Shown: positions 51,080 to 60,470 of the stretch, piece by piece
How the letters are laid out: each line of letters begins with the position of its first letter
How positions within the stretch are numbered: position 1 is the first letter of the stretch
From: Labrenzia sp. R4_2
Lineage (GTDB): Bacteria > Pseudomonadota > Alphaproteobacteria > Rhizobiales > Stappiaceae
Assembly: GCF_017743865.1 (NCBI RefSeq)
Contig: NZ_JAGHRJ010000005.1
Coordinates: 346,775-410,774, forward strand
Direction of reading: 5' to 3'
Length of the DNA: 64,000 nucleotides
Position numbers and translations under genes: made by a program
The notes under the pieces: model-generated
Database searches by the model: none
Told to the model about the DNA's origin: nothing
Seen by the model: only the letters and a program-made list of their open reading frames with translations

Positions 51080-51121
51080 AGACTTCGCCATCAGCCGATA
51101 ACTGACGCCGAATTGTCTTCG

Positions 51122-51275
51122 CTGTGCACACTTTTGTCCGGTTTTTGTCGTCAGTACCCGTTTCCGGCGACATTTGGACTTTTGCACAGTTAGAACGGGA
51201 ATTTCTTTTCCATTCAATAATTTGGCAGTCCTGTAGACCGTCCAACCACTGTGCAAACTGTCACCCCTCCCCACA
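51122..51275. repeat. Prophage attL-type end with transposase-binding repeats
   Basis: Ends with the terminal CCACA. Three related sites are visible: CTGTGCACA (51122-51130), TTTGCACAG in the opposite orientation (51181-51189) and CTGTGCAAA (51249-51257). Three sites with mixed orientation and uneven spacing recall the L1-L2-L3 layout of Mu. Only the outermost is symmetric in position with the other phage end. Confidence 0.7.
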
Positions 51276-51280
51276 CGGGC
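51276..51280. repeat. Target-site duplication CGGGC, right copy
   Basis: CGGGC directly follows the terminus CCACA (51271-51275). Joining the flanks at one copy restores a continuous host sequence with a CACTC-TTTTT-GAGTG hairpin just beyond the insertion point. Confidence 0.92.
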
Positions 51281-51383
51281 CACTCTTTTTGAGTGCAGCA
51301 TTGGAACAGAGCTTGCCGGAACCGTGCCTTCTACGATGCACAGTCCCGGCAATTGATTTCAGCAACACTCATATCAGCCTGAC

Positions 51384-53582
51384 TTAAGCGCTGATGGTGT
51401 CCAGCACGCGATCCGGCGTGAACGGCATGTGCCGTAAGCGGCGGCCAGTTGCCCGGTGGAAGGCATTGGCAATCGCGGCCGACACCATCGGCGTGCCCAC
51501 CTCCCCAACCCCGACCGGCGGGGCGTCGACCTCGGCCATATAGATCTCGATCGGCGGGATCTGGTTGGCCCGGGCAATTTCGTAATCCCAATAGTTGTTC
51601 TGCACGACTTCGCCATTTTCGATGTCGATTTTTTCGCGCAGCGCCATCGAGATGCCGAAAATGATGCCGCCTTCGATCTGGTTATGCGCGTTGTCCGGCG
51701 AAACAATCAGACCTGCGTCGACCGCGGCCCAGAAGTGTTTCACGGCAATATCGCCCGTGGATTGATCCACCTCGATCTCTGCAACCCCTGCCGCCATTGA
51801 AGAGCTGTAGCCCGCAAAGGACAGCCCGAGGGCCCGGCCGTCCTGATTGGACCAGTTTGACATCTCGGCGACCTTTTCCAAAAGATGGCGGCCACGCGGA
51901 TTGTCAGCTACAAGATCCATCCGGAAGTCGAGTGGATCGCGGCCCGCTTGCTCTGCGAGTTCATCCATGAAGGCTTCGGCGGCAAAGCTCGTGTAGGCTG
52001 CCCCGATCCCCCGGTAAGGTGCCAGACGCGCCTGCCGCGGCGTGATGATGTGATCGGCCCGGAAATCCTTGATCCCGTAGAACTTGCTTTCAGCCCCGCG
52101 CATGGAGATCACATCATTTGGCTTTACCGCATCCCAGCGCACCGGGTTGAAAAACCCGATCACCGTTGGCGTTGCCACCTTGTGATGCCAGCCGTCCAAT
52201 TTACCATCAGCCGTTAGGCCTGCCTCAAGCCTTTGGGCCGCAGCGGGTCGGAACGTGCCATTCTTGACATCGTCCTCCCGGGTCCAGATGACTTTCACCG
52301 GACGTCCAACCGCCTTTGAACTGAGCACGGCGTCGCGCACATAGTCTTGCGCGAAGGCAGTCCGCCGGCCAAAGCTGCCGCCCATGGTCATCATGTTGAG
52401 CCGGACCTTGTCTTGCTCGATACCCAGGACTTCCATCACCGTCCGGGTTGTCCAGGATTGAGTTTGTGTCCCGGCCCAGACTTCGGCGCCCTGACCGTCA
52501 GGATCAACACTTGCAACAGCAGCCATCGGTTCAATCTGCGCGTGATAGGCGTAGTCGGACAGATAGAGCTGGCTATAGGTCTGGTTTGCAGCTGCGATGG
52601 CCGCTGGCGCATTTCCTTTTTCAGCCCATACAGCCTGTTCGGCTTCTGGGTCTTCTGCAGCTTCGGCGTAAAGCCGGAGCGTTTCCTCGCTGTTGAAGGC
52701 CCGGGCCGGTGCGTCTTCGCTCCAGGTCACCTCAAGCATCGACCGTGCGCCCAAGGCACTCCACAAGCTTTCTGCGACGACCGAAACGCCATCCGGCAGC
52801 GCGACAACATCCAGGACTCCCGGGACGGCACGTGCTTCAGTATCGTTGATGGTCAAGGGGCGTTCGCCCTCCACCGGAGCCCGCAAAACCGTGGCATAGG
52901 CCATGTTTGGCACCTCAACATCGATCGCAAAGACCGCCTTGCCGGTGGACTTGGCCACCACATCACGGCGCGGCACATCGTGCCCGATGATCCGGAACTG
53001 AGATCGATCCTTCAGCGTGACCGCATCGACTTCCGGAACAGAGGCGCCATCTGCACCGCGGGCGGCCAGCTCGCCATAGCCAAGACGGGTGCCATCCGGC
53101 GCCACAACGGCGCTCGGCTCGGTCCGCAGTTCTTCTTTTGAAACGCCGAGCTCGCGCGCGGCAATCTGCAGAAGGACGTCGCGCGCTTGCGCACCGGCGC
53201 GGCGCATCGGGTCAAAATAGGCCTGCACACCCGTGCTGCCGGCAGTGTACAACACATTGCCGAACAGGGGATTGCCGAACCGGCGGTCATCAGCATTCAG
53301 TTGTTCGATGACCACATCATCCCAATTGGCATCAAGTTCCTCTGCCAGGATTTGCGGTAGGGTCGAGTAGCTGCTTTGGCCCATTTCCGTTGACGGAAAG
53401 ACGATGGAAATCGTGCCGTCGGGCCGGATTGTCAGCCAATGATTGACATCCAGAGACGACCCGGCGGAGGTGGCCGCACGCACCGCTGAAACACCGCCGA
53501 GGCCGATAGCAAAGGACAATCCTGCGGCCATTTGCACGAACCGTCGGCGGGATATGGTCAGAGCTTCATTCGCCTTGGTCAT
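51384..53582 (-). CDS. Molybdopterin-binding aldehyde oxidoreductase subunit (isoquinoline 1-oxidoreductase beta-like)
   Basis: A 732-residue xanthine-oxidase-family large subunit. ATG 53582 (MTKANEALTISRRRF) follows AAGGAGG and is preferred over a frame start at 53753. A Tat-type signal (SRRRFVQMAAGLSFAIGLGG) predicts export to the periplasm. Molybdopterin regions (TEMGQSSYSTLPQILAEELD; GGSFGRRTAFAQDYV; GVGEVGTPMVSAAIANA) are intact. It hydroxylates N-heterocycles or oxidises aldehydes with the 2Fe-2S subunit encoded 2 bp upstream. The substrate is unknown. Confidence 0.9.
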   Translation of the reverse strand: MTKANEALTISRRRFVQMAAGLSFAIGLGGVSAVRAATSAGSSLDVNHWLTIRPDGTISIVFPSTEMGQSSYSTLPQILAEELDANWDDVVIEQLNADDRRFGNPLFGNVLYTAGSTGVQAYFDPMRRAGAQARDVLLQIAARELGVSKEELRTEPSAVVAPDGTRLGYGELAARGADGASVPEVDAVTLKDRSQFRIIGHDVPRRDVVAKSTGKAVFAIDVEVPNMAYATVLRAPVEGERPLTINDTEARAVPGVLDVVALPDGVSVVAESLWSALGARSMLEVTWSEDAPARAFNSEETLRLYAEAAEDPEAEQAVWAEKGNAPAAIAAANQTYSQLYLSDYAYHAQIEPMAAVASVDPDGQGAEVWAGTQTQSWTTRTVMEVLGIEQDKVRLNMMTMGGSFGRRTAFAQDYVRDAVLSSKAVGRPVKVIWTREDDVKNGTFRPAAAQRLEAGLTADGKLDGWHHKVATPTVIGFFNPVRWDAVKPNDVISMRGAESKFYGIKDFRADHIITPRQARLAPYRGIGAAYTSFAAEAFMDELAEQAGRDPLDFRMDLVADNPRGRHLLEKVAEMSNWSNQDGRALGLSFAGYSSSMAAGVAEIEVDQSTGDIAVKHFWAAVDAGLIVSPDNAHNQIEGGIIFGISMALREKIDIENGEVVQNNYWDYEIARANQIPPIEIYMAEVDAPPVGVGEVGTPMVSAAIANAFHRATGRRLRHMPFTPDRVLDTISA

Positions 53583-53584
53583 GA

Positions 53585-54037
53585 TCAAGCCTCCTTCGCA
53601 GCACGTTCGACAGCTTTGAAGATGCGGTTGTAGGTCCCGCACCGGCACAGGTTCGCGCTCATCGTGTCGACGATTTCTTCGCGGCTTGGCTGCGGGTTTT
53701 CCGCAAGCAGGGCAGCCGCGCGCATAATCTGACCGGATTGACAGTAGCCGCATTGCGGAACTTGCTCTTCAATCCAGGCCTTCTGGACGGGATGCGACCC
53801 ATCCTCAGAAAGACCCTCGATCGTGGTGACCTCAGCCCCTTCAACATCGCCAAGCGACATTTGACAGGAGAACATGGCTTCCCCGTCGACGTGGACAGTA
53901 CAGGCACCGCACATCGCTGCGCCGCAGCCGTATTTGGTCCCTTTCAGATTTGCCGTATCGCGCAGGATCAGTAGCAGCATTTCTTCAGGCGGATTGGTGT
54001 ACTCAACGGGACGACCGTTCAGGATAAACTTTGTCAT
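53585..54037 (-). CDS. 2Fe-2S subunit of the molybdenum oxidoreductase (IorA-like)
   Basis: A 150-residue protein with both cluster motifs: plant-type CGAAMCGACTVHVDG...CQM near residue 40-60 and the helical C-terminal CGYCQSGQ...NLCRCGTY. It transfers electrons from the molybdopterin subunit. No signal peptide; it would be exported as a passenger with the Tat-targeted partner. Confidence 0.93.
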   Translation of the reverse strand: MTKFILNGRPVEYTNPPEEMLLLILRDTANLKGTKYGCGAAMCGACTVHVDGEAMFSCQMSLGDVEGAEVTTIEGLSEDGSHPVQKAWIEEQVPQCGYCQSGQIMRAAALLAENPQPSREEIVDTMSANLCRCGTYNRIFKAVERAAKEA

Positions 54038-54048
54038 TCCAAAATCTC

Positions 54049-55665
54049 CTAGATTGGCTGCGGTGTTGCGGTTTGGGGCACGACAAAATGCCGGACCACG
54101 GGACCGCTTTCGCGGATATCGAATGTGCGCACGCTTTGCTGCAAGTCAGCATCATGACGCGTTACGCGGTCGTGTTGTTCCAGGTGCTCGGCCCAACTGG
54201 GCAAATGGAAGCTTTCGATCCAAATCTCCGGGTCCTCCACGCTCTGGTGTAGATCCCATCGCGTTGCTCCATTGCGCAGTCGCTCTTTTGCAGAGATTTG
54301 AAGTGCGGCTGTAAAATCGGCACGATCCGCTTCGGCGATCCGGTATTCAACCGTGACCATGGCAGGCTGATCCGCCGAACTGCCGGGATCCAAGGCTGGA
54401 GCCTGCGGCCAGATGTTGGCGGACGACAGGTCCAGGGATTCTGCCTGTCCGACCTCCACCTTGCGCGTCAGGATCATTCCGGCAATCAACCCTGTCGCCG
54501 CGATAAGCAGCGTGATCGGCACCGAAGTCGCAGTCGCAATCTGTCCCCACAGAATGGACCCCAGAGCCATGGACCCGAAGAACCCCATCAGAAAAACGGC
54601 GAGACCACGGGCACGGACCCAGTCAGGCAATGCCAATTGGGCAGACACGTTGAACGAGGTGAGCACGGCAATCCAGCTGAGACCACCAAGGAAAGCCGCA
54701 GCCATCAGGGCGAAGGCTTCTGCCGACAATGCGAGTACTGCAAGGGCAGCCGCTGTGCCGAGCGTGCCGAGCTGGACTGTCTGGTTAGATGTCAGTTTGC
54801 CCGTCAGGCGCGGCAGAACCAGCGCGCCGGTGACAGCTCCTGCACCGATCAAGGCCATAAGCATTCCGTAGAGTTCTGATCCCCCGTCAGCCACGCCCCG
54901 AGCGATGAGCGGCAACAAGGACCAATACGCCGATGCGAACACAAAGAAGGCGACCGCGCGGACCAGAGTGGCGAGCATCGGACCGTTGTACCGGACATGA
55001 CGCAGGCCGGTCGCCATTTCGGACAGAATGGATCCGTGATGGGTTCGTTTGGGCGCAGCTTCGGGCCGCCAGAAAACAAGAGCCGCGATAATTACCAGAT
55101 GTGTGGCCGCATTCAGTGCGAAAGGTGCCGCCAGACCAACCCCGGCGATTAGGATACCGGCCAGCGCCGGCCCGATGGCCCGGCTAATGTTGATGCCCAT
55201 GGAGTTAAGTGCGATCGCTGGCTTGAGTGTCTCGCGCGGGATGAGTTGCGGTACAACAGCCTGCCAGGCCGGTGCCATAAAGGCCGCACCGGTGCCGATC
55301 ACAAAGGTGAACACAATCAACAAAACGGGCGTCATCTGCTCTTGCCACACAAGCAAGGCAAGCACGGAAATTACTCCGAAAAGCCCGAGGTTGATCGTAA
55401 TCAGCATACGCCGTTTGTCCAGCCGGTCTGCCAAGGCACCTGCCAGCAAAGCAAACAGAAAAAACGGCAGCGTCGTCGCCGCTTGCACCAGTGTGACAAC
55501 CGCAGGGCTGGAATTCAGCGTCGTCATCAACCAGCCAGCTCCGACATCGTGCATCCAGGTGCCGATGTTTGAGATCAAGGTGGCGACCCAGAGCAACGCA
55601 AAAGCACGATAGCCAAATGGTGACCATGCAGATACGACCGGTTTGGCATCAGTGAGTGTTGACAT
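54049..55665 (-). CDS. MFS exporter with C-terminal ABM-like domain
   Basis: A 538-residue protein. About 12 membrane segments of the EntS/MFS_3 exporter type fill residues 15-410 (FRALLWVATLIS-like start, GALADRLDKRRMLI motif A). The last 100 residues (VEYRIAEADRADFTAALQ; WDLHQSVEDPEIWIESFHLP) are soluble and resemble an antibiotic-biosynthesis-monooxygenase fold. This fusion is known in MFS_3 proteins. It probably exports an organic compound. It lies between the HlyD-like and 2Fe-2S genes. Confidence 0.88.
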   Translation of the reverse strand: MSTLTDAKPVVSAWSPFGYRAFALLWVATLISNIGTWMHDVGAGWLMTTLNSSPAVVTLVQAATTLPFFLFALLAGALADRLDKRRMLITINLGLFGVISVLALLVWQEQMTPVLLIVFTFVIGTGAAFMAPAWQAVVPQLIPRETLKPAIALNSMGINISRAIGPALAGILIAGVGLAAPFALNAATHLVIIAALVFWRPEAAPKRTHHGSILSEMATGLRHVRYNGPMLATLVRAVAFFVFASAYWSLLPLIARGVADGGSELYGMLMALIGAGAVTGALVLPRLTGKLTSNQTVQLGTLGTAAALAVLALSAEAFALMAAAFLGGLSWIAVLTSFNVSAQLALPDWVRARGLAVFLMGFFGSMALGSILWGQIATATSVPITLLIAATGLIAGMILTRKVEVGQAESLDLSSANIWPQAPALDPGSSADQPAMVTVEYRIAEADRADFTAALQISAKERLRNGATRWDLHQSVEDPEIWIESFHLPSWAEHLEQHDRVTRHDADLQQSVRTFDIRESGPVVRHFVVPQTATPQPI

Positions 55666-55728
55666 GGCAAGCGGCCTGTTCCTGTTAAATGCTTGAGAAC
55701 TTTGGTTTTCTAGATGCTCGCAATCGGG

Positions 55729-56595
55729 TTACTGCGTTGCCGATCCGCTTCTGATCACCTCTGACAAAACACGGACCCGCATACCCGGGCGCAGGACCCC
55801 CGCACTGTTTTCCAGAGTGGCCCAAACGCGTATTTTCCCAGTATCAGGATCCACCCAGACGGCTGTCGCGGTGGGAGTAAGACCGCGGGCGAGAAGTTCC
55901 CCATCCGTTGTCATGACTTGCAAACGGACAGTTTGAAGAAATTCATCCGCGGTAGACGCCCCGGTTTCCTTCATTTGGCGCAAGCGGATTTCGTATGGAA
56001 CTTCGTAGACAATCCGCACCGGGTCCAAATTCACGATTTGAAAGATCGGTGGGTCTCCGGAGCTGAACTCCAACAACGCGCCCACCCGAACTCTTGGATC
56101 TTCAACGAAGCCGGCTATTGGCGCTCGGATCACGGTATCGTCGAGCGCCGTACGAGCAAGTGAAAGCTCCGCGCTTTCGGCGCGTTGAGCCGCCTCGGCC
56201 AACACGAGATCCGTCTTCGCTTCCGTAAGTGCAACATCTGATGCAGTTCCGGATGTCGTAAGGCGTTGTATTCTCGCCAACCTACCGTGGGCCTGCTCAG
56301 ACAGCGCATTCGCCCGCGCAAGCCTGGCTTCTGACACAGCAACCTTCAGCTTCGGCACATCTTGCTGCAGTCGGGCAAGTACCGTTCCTGCATCCACAAA
56401 ATCCCCTTGCGATACCAGTACTTCGGCAACGATCCCTTCGACGCGGCTGTAGACGTCCGCCTGATGAACAGCCTCGACCTGACCATCGAACTCGAGCGTT
56501 TCAGCATCCGCAGACATCATAAAGCCAATGGTGCAGAGCACTGCCAGTAACAGAGCGCGAGCTTTTCCCATTCTATGCATCCGAAAAACAAGCAT
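55729..56595 (-). CDS. HlyD/RND-type periplasmic adaptor protein
   Basis: A 288-residue membrane fusion protein. ATG 56595 with GGAGAG 8 nt upstream is chosen. N-terminal signal (ALLLAVLCTIGFMMSADA), lipoyl-like halves (YSRVEGIVAEVLVSQGDFVDAG; TVIRAPIAGFVEDPRVRVGA), a short coiled coil between, and a beta-barrel. No RND pump or TolC gene is beside it; the MFS exporter next door could be its partner, which is unusual. Confidence 0.82.
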   Translation of the reverse strand: MLVFRMHRMGKARALLLAVLCTIGFMMSADAETLEFDGQVEAVHQADVYSRVEGIVAEVLVSQGDFVDAGTVLARLQQDVPKLKVAVSEARLARANALSEQAHGRLARIQRLTTSGTASDVALTEAKTDLVLAEAAQRAESAELSLARTALDDTVIRAPIAGFVEDPRVRVGALLEFSSGDPPIFQIVNLDPVRIVYEVPYEIRLRQMKETGASTADEFLQTVRLQVMTTDGELLARGLTPTATAVWVDPDTGKIRVWATLENSAGVLRPGMRVRVLSEVIRSGSATQ

Positions 56596-56622
56596 GATTT
56601 TTCGCTCTCCCACACCGAAAGC

Positions 56623-58359
56623 CTATTCCGCAGCGACGAGCGACGACCCGCTTAACCGGCCTTTGGACGCCCCTGGCGCACCGAAGACGGGGACGGGTGA
56701 CCAGTCGGGCAGTTCGGGAAGCGGCGCCGGAGCGTGTTCGGCAAACGGACCTTTGGCGTGGACGATCTTGCCGCCCGAGAAGGTCATGTCAGCTTCGATT
56801 TCAATGATCTCGTCTTCCGGGATCGCGAAATAGTCACGATCCAGAACAGCAATATCGGCAAACTGACCGGCCTTGATCTGGCCTTTCTTGTCCTGCTCAC
56901 GGCTGAACCATGCTCCAGCCGCAGTCCAGTGCTGAAGCGCATCCTGCCGCGATAAGCGGTTTTGGACCTGCCAGATAACATCGCCGCCACGGCCCTTTCC
57001 GGACACGGCCCAGTGGATCGCGAGCCACGGATTGTAGGACGACACCCGCGTTGCGTCAGTGCCTGCAGCTATCGGCGCGCCGGAGGCCATCATCTTCTTC
57101 ACCGGCATGACATCATTCAGTGCAGCTTCACCATAGCGGTCGCGATAAGCCGTCGCCTGGAATGCGATCCGATTCTGGTAACTGATCCCCCCGCCCAGAC
57201 GCGTCACCCACTCCATGGTGCTTTCGGAAATGGTCTCGCCGTGATCGAAGATCCAGTTGAGCTCCTCAAGACCTTTGTCGCGGCCAACCTCTTCCAAAAC
57301 GGTCAGCAGGCGATGTGCACTCTCTTCGTAAGTGCAGTGGAAGCGAATTGGCCAACCGTTCTCCAGAAGGAATTCCAGTACCGGCCGCAGATCCCCCTCC
57401 ATGCGCTTCGGCAATTCGGGGCGCGGGTAGGAAAAGTCTTCGAAATCGTAGGCCGATGCCACAAGCATTTCGCCCGCACCGACGCATTTTAGATAGTCGT
57501 TGCCCTGGTCCGGTTTGACGATGTCGTTCCAGCGTTTGAAATCGTCCAGCTCAAACAATGGCCGCTGTGCAAACAGCTGATATCCAATGCGCACGGTCTG
57601 CTCGCCGCGCTTGTTCAGCTCTGAAATAACGCCGTAGTCATCCGGGTAATTCAAAAAGCCGCCGGCACAGTCTAGTGCCGAGGTCAGGCCAAGCCCATTC
57701 AGGGCCCGGAAATAGTGCTTGGTCGACGTGATCTGCTGCTCAAAATCGAGCTTTGGCGCCATGTCGAGCAGAGCGTAAAGCGGCTGCGCGTTTGGGCGCG
57801 CCATAGCAAGGCCCGTGGGATTGCCCTGATCATCCCGCTCCAAACGGCCGGAGACGAAGGGTTCATAAAAATGCTTGTCGATGCCAAGGGCACGCAGCGC
57901 GGCCTTGTTGAGCCAGGCCCGGTCATAAAGGTGCAGAACATAAACAGGAACTTCCGGTGCAACCGCATTGATCTCGTCGATCGTCGGAAGGCGCTTTTCA
58001 GCGAATTGATCGGCCGACCATCCGCCGACTACCCGGATCCACTGGCCTGCAGGTGTACGTTGCGCCTGGGCTTTGAGCATCGCCAAACCATCAACCAGGG
58101 ACGGCACGTGGTCCCAGCGCAATTCCATCGCAAAATTGTTGCCCTGACGGATAATGTGGGTGTGGCTGTCGATCAGGCCGGGGATGCCACGCTGGCCATT
58201 CAGGTCGATCACCTCGGTTCCGGCGCTCTTCAGCCGCAGGATATCGGCATCACTGCCGACCTCCAGGATCAATCCATCCTTGAGAGCGATGGCAGTTGCC
58301 TCTGGTTGTTCCGGGTCCATCGTCGTGATCTTGCCGTTAAAGAGGATCGTATCGGCCAT
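56623..58359 (-). CDS. Amidohydrolase (YtcJ/DUF-type TIM barrel)
   Basis: A 578-residue metal-dependent amidohydrolase from ATG 58359 (MADTILFNGKITTMDP). It has GLIDSHTHI (metal His pair), WIFDHGE, and AGTDATRVSSYNPW with the metal Asp. Such enzymes hydrolyse cyclic or linear amides, often aromatics. It could act after the oxidoreductase in breakdown of an N-heterocycle. Substrate unknown. Confidence 0.87.
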   Translation of the reverse strand: MADTILFNGKITTMDPEQPEATAIALKDGLILEVGSDADILRLKSAGTEVIDLNGQRGIPGLIDSHTHIIRQGNNFAMELRWDHVPSLVDGLAMLKAQAQRTPAGQWIRVVGGWSADQFAEKRLPTIDEINAVAPEVPVYVLHLYDRAWLNKAALRALGIDKHFYEPFVSGRLERDDQGNPTGLAMARPNAQPLYALLDMAPKLDFEQQITSTKHYFRALNGLGLTSALDCAGGFLNYPDDYGVISELNKRGEQTVRIGYQLFAQRPLFELDDFKRWNDIVKPDQGNDYLKCVGAGEMLVASAYDFEDFSYPRPELPKRMEGDLRPVLEFLLENGWPIRFHCTYEESAHRLLTVLEEVGRDKGLEELNWIFDHGETISESTMEWVTRLGGGISYQNRIAFQATAYRDRYGEAALNDVMPVKKMMASGAPIAAGTDATRVSSYNPWLAIHWAVSGKGRGGDVIWQVQNRLSRQDALQHWTAAGAWFSREQDKKGQIKAGQFADIAVLDRDYFAIPEDEIIEIEADMTFSGGKIVHAKGPFAEHAPAPLPELPDWSPVPVFGAPGASKGRLSGSSLVAAE

Positions 58360-58432
58360 CACCGCACCTTTCGAAAGTCATCATGAGAGGAGACCGTCCC
58401 GGCATCGGCCGGGACGGAAAAGACTTGCCGGA

Positions 58433-59083
58433 TTACTCGGCCGCGATACCAGCCTCGGAAGCGTGTTCACCAAGTGCCCACTTGGAGAAGCGAACCTGAA
58501 TACCGTAAGGCGTATGCGTTTTGAGGATGTCCATGACACCGTCGTAGGTTTCACCGCGGGCCCAATCCTGCTGGAGTTCAAAGATGAACTGCAGCGAATT
58601 CATCGGCACAGCACCGGCCTGCACAAGGCGATCCATCGCCCGCTCATGCGCTTCAGGTGTGATGTCGCCACACGCGTCGGCCGGAATGTAGACTTCGTAG
58701 CCTTCACGCAGCAGATCCAGCGTCGGGAACATAACGCAAGCCTCCGTCCACAAACCAGCCAGAACGATTTTCTTGCGGCCAGTTGCTTCAACGGCTTTGC
58801 GGAAATTTGCATCAACCCATGAGTTAATTGAGGTGCGGTCAACGACCTCTACTTCCGGGAACAGGTCTGTGACTTCCGGCATAAACGGGCCTGAAAAGCT
58901 GTCCTTGGCAACCGTCGAGATAACGGTCGGCAGGTTGAAGAGTTTGGCACCCTTGGCCAGAATCTGCACATTGTGCATCACTGACAGGCGATCGTGGCTC
59001 TCCACGCCCTGGTACATCGCCGGCTGAAAGTCGATCAGGACGAGGGCTGCATTTTCCGGGCTAATCATTTCATGCTTAGACAT
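58433..59083 (-). CDS. Isochorismatase-like cysteine hydrolase (YcaC-type)
   Basis: A 216-residue protein with the Asp-Lys-Cys triad setting: Asp18 (VLIDFQPAM), a Lys region (STVAKDSF), and the catalytic Cys in LAGLWTEACVMFPTLD. YcaC-type hydrolases act on small amides or esters. Close to XapX and amidohydrolase genes in a likely operon. Confidence 0.88.
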   Translation of the reverse strand: MSKHEMISPENAALVLIDFQPAMYQGVESHDRLSVMHNVQILAKGAKLFNLPTVISTVAKDSFSGPFMPEVTDLFPEVEVVDRTSINSWVDANFRKAVEATGRKKIVLAGLWTEACVMFPTLDLLREGYEVYIPADACGDITPEAHERAMDRLVQAGAVPMNSLQFIFELQQDWARGETYDGVMDILKTHTPYGIQVRFSKWALGEHASEAGIAAE

Positions 59084-59099
59084 GGGTTAGGTCTCCTTC

Positions 59100-59366
59100 T
59101 TAGGTATTGCTAGAGGGGGGCACATCTTTCGCCGTGGCATTTTCAGATTTCGCCACGGAGAACGACTTGGAGTGAAGACAGTTGGACAGGATATCGTTGT
59201 GGCCGCGTACCCACTGGACGGCGGCCTCGCCTGCCAGCATGCCCAGGAGGCCAAGCAGGGCTATGATGGGTGGGGCGGGTGAGCGCACGGCAATAAGGCC
59301 GTAGATCACGCCAATTCCGATGCCAGCGGCCAGTGACAGGACATAAGGTTGCCAGGTCATTCGCAT
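59100..59366 (-). CDS. XapX domain membrane protein
   Basis: An 88-residue protein with two hydrophobic segments (LSLAAGIGIGVIYGLIAV; PPIIALLGLLGMLAGEAAV), the XapX (DUF1427) pattern, and a polar C-terminal tail longer than usual. RBS AGGAG precedes ATG 59366. First gene of the leftward operon. Function of XapX proteins is not established. Confidence 0.83.
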   Translation of the reverse strand: MRMTWQPYVLSLAAGIGIGVIYGLIAVRSPAPPIIALLGLLGMLAGEAAVQWVRGHNDILSNCLHSKSFSVAKSENATAKDVPPSSNT

Positions 59367-59489
59367 TGTTCTCCTGAAGCGGGCAGCTGAAAGCTGGAAA
59401 CCCTGTTTTCACGTAATTGTACGTACTCACCTGGGGCATAAGTGGAGCGCTATCTTTTCTGGACAAAGCAGAAGATTTGGGCTTACAGT

Positions 59490-59502
59490 TTAGTTTAACT
59501 AA
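59490..59502. promoter_or_regulatory. LysR-type T-N11-A palindrome
   Basis: TTAGTT-T-AACTAA is a perfect 13-bp palindrome that fits the T-N11-A LysR box. It ends 3 bp before the LysR start codon and faces the xapX promoter. Autoregulation and control of the leftward operon are likely. Confidence 0.6.
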
Positions 59503-59505
59503 CCC

Positions 59506-60465
59506 ATGAAAGCCGCCACCATGCCGCTAAGCCGTTTGCCTTCCCTGTCCAGTCTGCGCGCCTTTGAGGCTGCGGCCCGCCGGGGATCTTTCAAAGCCGC
59601 AGCTAGCGAACTTCATGTGACGGCGGGAGCAGTTAGCCAGCAAATCAAAGGACTTGAGGCGGATCTTGGGGTGATCCTGTTCACCCGCAAGATAAGGGCG
59701 GTCCATCTCACGCCCCATGGTCAAGCGCTGCAACCAGTCTTGAGCGACGCTTTTCTGGCAATACGCCAGGCGGTCGACGCGATCCGTCCCGGCAAGACGC
59801 CCCCGCGCCTGCGCATCAATTCCAGCGGGCCGATCATCGGCAAATGGCTGTTGCCCCGACTGCATCGATTCACCGAGTTCAGACCCGATACTTTCGTGAA
59901 CATCGAGACTGAAGGCGGTGTGAACGCGATGACCGAGGACGGACCGGACATCGTCATCCGCTACGCTCATGCGGCTCCTAGCGATCTTTACAGCATCAAG
60001 TTGCACACTGAACTTCTGATCCCCGTTGCCAGCCCGCAACTTCTCGCAGCGCGTGGCATTCGCAGCCCGGACGATCTGCACAAAGCGCCCATTTTGCATG
60101 TTGCAAACCCGATGCGGATGCGCCAGCGGCCGGCCTGGGCACGCTGGTCCGACATTGCTGGCCTTGCCGACCAATCGACCCGGCAAGACTCGGTAATGTT
60201 CGAACCTCTTGCTGCCGACCAGGTGGTCGACGCCGCGGCTTCTGGTGTCGGCATCGCGCTGGCCCAATCCCTGCTTGCCCACGGCGCGCTGTCCGATGGA
60301 CGGCTGACCTGCCCCTTCGGACCGGTCATACCCTCGGGACTGTCGTATTATCTGTGCTGCCGGCCTGGCCGGGAAAGCACCCCCGACGTAGCCGCCTTTT
60401 TCGATTGGGCAATGCACGAAGCCGCCGTTTTGACAACGCTGAACGCCCTGCATTCTGGATCTTGA
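59506..60465 (+). CDS. LysR-family regulator (GcvA-like), divergent from the xapX operon
   Basis: A 319-residue protein with an N-terminal HTH (LSSLRAFEAAARRGSFKAAA...TAGAVSQQIKGLE) and the periplasmic-binding-like effector domain. The GcvA-type sub-pattern (PLSRLPSLSSLRAFEAAAR) is clear. It probably controls the divergent operon in response to an aromatic or amino compound. Confidence 0.92.
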   Translation: MKAATMPLSRLPSLSSLRAFEAAARRGSFKAAASELHVTAGAVSQQIKGLEADLGVILFTRKIRAVHLTPHGQALQPVLSDAFLAIRQAVDAIRPGKTPPRLRINSSGPIIGKWLLPRLHRFTEFRPDTFVNIETEGGVNAMTEDGPDIVIRYAHAAPSDLYSIKLHTELLIPVASPQLLAARGIRSPDDLHKAPILHVANPMRMRQRPAWARWSDIAGLADQSTRQDSVMFEPLAADQVVDAAASGVGIALAQSLLAHGALSDGRLTCPFGPVIPSGLSYYLCCRPGRESTPDVAAFFDWAMHEAAVLTTLNALHSGS

Positions 60466-60470
60466 CCGCA

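Larger units (their letters stand above)
10451..51275 (-). mobile_element. Complete Mu-like transposable prophage, 40,825 bp
   Basis: Boundaries come from the sequence. Both ends begin 5'-TGTGG when read inward, both have TTTGCACAG starting 18 bp inside (10469-10477 and the reverse complement at 51249-51257), and the element is flanked by a direct 5-bp repeat CGGGC. Mu-type elements start with TG, end with CA and duplicate 5 bp. The transposase end is at the genomic right, so nearly all genes read leftward. The gene order matches Mu up to the capsid, with a P2-like sheath, tube and baseplate set. It lies 64 bp right of the tRNA attachment site and 108 bp beyond the end of a host oxidoreductase gene, breaking no visible gene. 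Confidence 0.95.
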
